This document shows positions 5,277 through 6,766 of a DNA stretch of 6,766 nt, piece after piece. The notes under the pieces are model-generated. The model had not been told where the DNA came from. It made no database searches and saw nothing but the letters and a program-made list of their open reading frames with translations. The position numbers and the translations under genes were made by a program. The stretch's first letter is position 1; every line of letters begins with the position of its first letter. Source of the stretch: Lachnospiraceae bacterium (GTDB lineage Bacteria; Bacillota; Clostridia; Lachnospirales; Lachnospiraceae); NCBI GenBank assembly GCA_022790905.1, contig JAAVYC010000043.1:1-6766 (forward strand), written 5' to 3'.

Positions 5277-6766
5277 ATGGAGAAAGAATTATTAAATTCA
5301 GGAGAATTACACGGTCATGAAAAGCATCGTGAAGATAGCCATACTCACCATCATGATCATGAAGAACCTTGTAGCTGTGGTCATCATCACGACCATGGAG
5401 AGCCTTGTGGCTGTGGTCATAAACATCACACAGAGATTCATCATGAAGAGAGAGAAATTCCAGCCAATCATATAACAAAAGTTTACATTTTAGAAAATTT
5501 GGGCTGCGCAAATTGTGCTGCAAAGATGGAGAAAAAAATCAATCAGATGGAAAAGGTATCTAATGCAGTTATTACGTTTGCGACAAAACAGCTCCGCATA
5601 AGTGCCGAAAAACCGGATTCATTGCGCTCAGAAATAGAAAAGATTTGCGATGGAATCGAGAGCGGTGTAAAGCTTGTCGAAAAACAAGAAATAGAAAATC
5701 CAGTGCAGGAACACACGGAAAAAAAGAGAGATTTATTTTTTATTTTGGTAGGGGGCATTCTATTTTTAGGGGCCGTTGTACTTCATAAGATCTGGGGATA
5801 TGAAGACTATAATCTGTCGTTTTTGATTATGTTTCTAGTCTCCTACTTGATTCTGGGAGGAGAGATTCTTCTGACCGCAGGAAAAAATATTCTAAGAGGC
5901 CAGATTTTTGATGAGAACTTTTTGATGAGTATTGCGACACTTGGGGCATTTTTTATACAGGAATATCCAGAGGCTGTTGGAGTTATGCTATTTTTCCGTG
6001 TTGGAGAATACTTCGAGGAGATTGCGGTAGAAAAGAGTCGCAGTCAGATTATGGAGGCAGTAGATTTAAGGCCGGAAATAGTGAATCTTGAAAGCGATGG
6101 AGACATAAATCAGATACCAGCAGAAGAGGCACAGGTTGGGGATATCGTGCTCGTTAGGCCAGGCGATCGTATTCCGTTAGATGGAAAAATTGTGGAGGGT
6201 GAGAGCCGTATCGACACATCGGCCGTAACGGGAGAGCCAGTGCCGGTAAAAGCAGGAATTGGTTCTCAGGCAGTTTCCGGATGTATGAATCTGTCCGGTG
6301 CAATCAAGATCTGTGTGGAGAAACCTTTGGAGGAATCTATGGTAAGTCGTATTTTGAATTCTGTGGAAAATGCGGCGGCGAGCAAACCGAAAATTGATCA
6401 TTTTATTACAAGATTTGCCCGTATTTATACGCCAATTGTGGTAATTATCGCATTATTTACAGCGTTTGGAATTCCATTGATCTTGGGAGAAGCATTTTAT
6501 CCATGGATTTACACAGCGCTTAGTTTTCTCGTTATGAGCTGTCCGTGTGCTGTAGTGCTCAGTGTTCCACTTGCGTTTTTCTGTGGAATCGGTGCGGGAT
6601 CTAAGAGAGGAATTCTTTTCAAAGGTGGTATCGTGTTGGAGGCATTGAAAAAGGTAAAAGTGGTTGTTATGGATAAAACCGGAACTATCACAAAGGGAAA
6701 CTTTGAGGTGCAAGAGATTCATACGGATGGAAACTGGTCTAAGGGAGAGGTACTTTCGTTTGCAGC
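5277..6766 (+). CDS. cadA: P1B-type heavy-metal (Zn/Cd/Pb) export ATPase, partial at right edge
   Basis: 496 residues are visible with no stop; the gene continues past the window, where about 200-250 more residues are expected. In order: a His/Cys-rich metal-binding leader (12-56, 17 His and 4 Cys); a heavy-metal-associated domain (about 66-135) with GCANC (76-80); membrane helices about 152-170, 177-200, 212-229 and 232-247; the actuator domain with the TGE loop (T318-E320); two further helices (about 380-402 and 408-436), the second holding the CPC ion site (C422, P423, C424); and the phosphorylation motif DKTGT with Asp466. ATP-driven export of Zn, Cd or Pb across the membrane is inferred from family resemblance and from the zinc-type operator upstream. 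CPC alone would also fit a copper pump, and the decisive C-terminal helices are outside the window. The symbol cadA denotes the CadA/ZntA type, not a proven orthologue. Confidence 0.93.
   Translation, partial: MEKELLNSGELHGHEKHREDSHTHHHDHEEPCSCGHHHDHGEPCGCGHKHHTEIHHEEREIPANHITKVYILENLGCANCAAKMEKKINQMEKVSNAVITFATKQLRISAEKPDSLRSEIEKICDGIESGVKLVEKQEIENPVQEHTEKKRDLFFILVGGILFLGAVVLHKIWGYEDYNLSFLIMFLVSYLILGGEILLTAGKNILRGQIFDENFLMSIATLGAFFIQEYPEAVGVMLFFRVGEYFEEIAVEKSRSQIMEAVDLRPEIVNLESDGDINQIPAEEAQVGDIVLVRPGDRIPLDGKIVEGESRIDTSAVTGEPVPVKAGIGSQAVSGCMNLSGAIKICVEKPLEESMVSRILNSVENAAASKPKIDHFITRFARIYTPIVVIIALFTAFGIPLILGEAFYPWIYTALSFLVMSCPCAVVLSVPLAFFCGIGAGSKRGILFKGGIVLEALKKVKVVVMDKTGTITKGNFEVQEIHTDGNWSKGEVLSFA
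5352..5423 (+). repeat. tandem 12-codon His/Cys metal-binding repeat in the ATPase leader
   Basis: Two adjacent 36-base units (5352-5387 and 5388-5423) encode HDHEEPCSCGHH and HDHGEPCGCGHK (residues 26-37 and 38-49). Each unit carries a CxC pair flanked by histidines. The DNA copies differ at several positions, so the duplication is not recent. Confidence 0.82.

Noticed and set aside
5224..5523. Antisense open frame of 99 codons opposite the ATPase leader, rich in His, Asp and Leu
   Set aside because: Its composition is the mirror of the His/Cys-rich sense codons. It has no fitting ribosome binding site and overlaps the operator and start of a certain gene.

Overview
The window is consistent with a low-GC Gram-positive anaerobe of the Clostridia, most likely a gut Lachnospiraceae. 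The grounds are AT-rich coding with strong AGGAGG-type ribosome binding sites, a PadR / HAAS (DUF1700) / DUF4097 operon, a secreted YkuD enzyme with Ig-like repeats, and a clostridial-style CadA/ZntA P-type ATPase. The family placement is inference from protein style, with no marker gene to prove it. All genes are on the + strand and nothing looks mobile.

Layout. (1) 16-1801: a three-gene operon joined by two ATGA stop/start overlaps, encoding a PadR repressor, a HAAS/DUF1700 membrane protein and a DUF4097 membrane-anchored repeat protein. It is closed by a clear intrinsic terminator at 1831-1860, and its promoter lies left of the window. (2) 1962-2648: an unrecognised, highly charged 228-residue protein, preceded by a possible sigma-D-like promoter. 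(3) 2692-5096: a near-consensus sigma-A promoter drives an ArsR/SmtB-family metal sensor with a complete alpha-5 zinc site, followed 5 bp later by a secreted L,D-transpeptidase (YkuD) with five C-terminal Ig-like repeats. A strong terminator at 5121-5152 closes this pair. (4) 5191-6766: a second near-consensus promoter, with an SmtB/CzrA-type operator (TGAA-N6-TTCA) at its start point, drives a P1B-type Zn/Cd/Pb export ATPase. Its N-terminus is very rich in His and Cys, and the gene runs off the right edge.

How the genes may work together. The ArsR protein probably represses the ATPase from the TGAA-N6-TTCA site and releases it when zinc or a related metal binds. The uncommon part is the gene between sensor and pump: a cell-wall cross-linking enzyme appears to be co-transcribed with the zinc sensor. 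The PadR-DUF1700-DUF4097 operon is probably an independent envelope-related unit. No RNA genes, insertion sequences, CRISPR arrays or attachment sites were seen.
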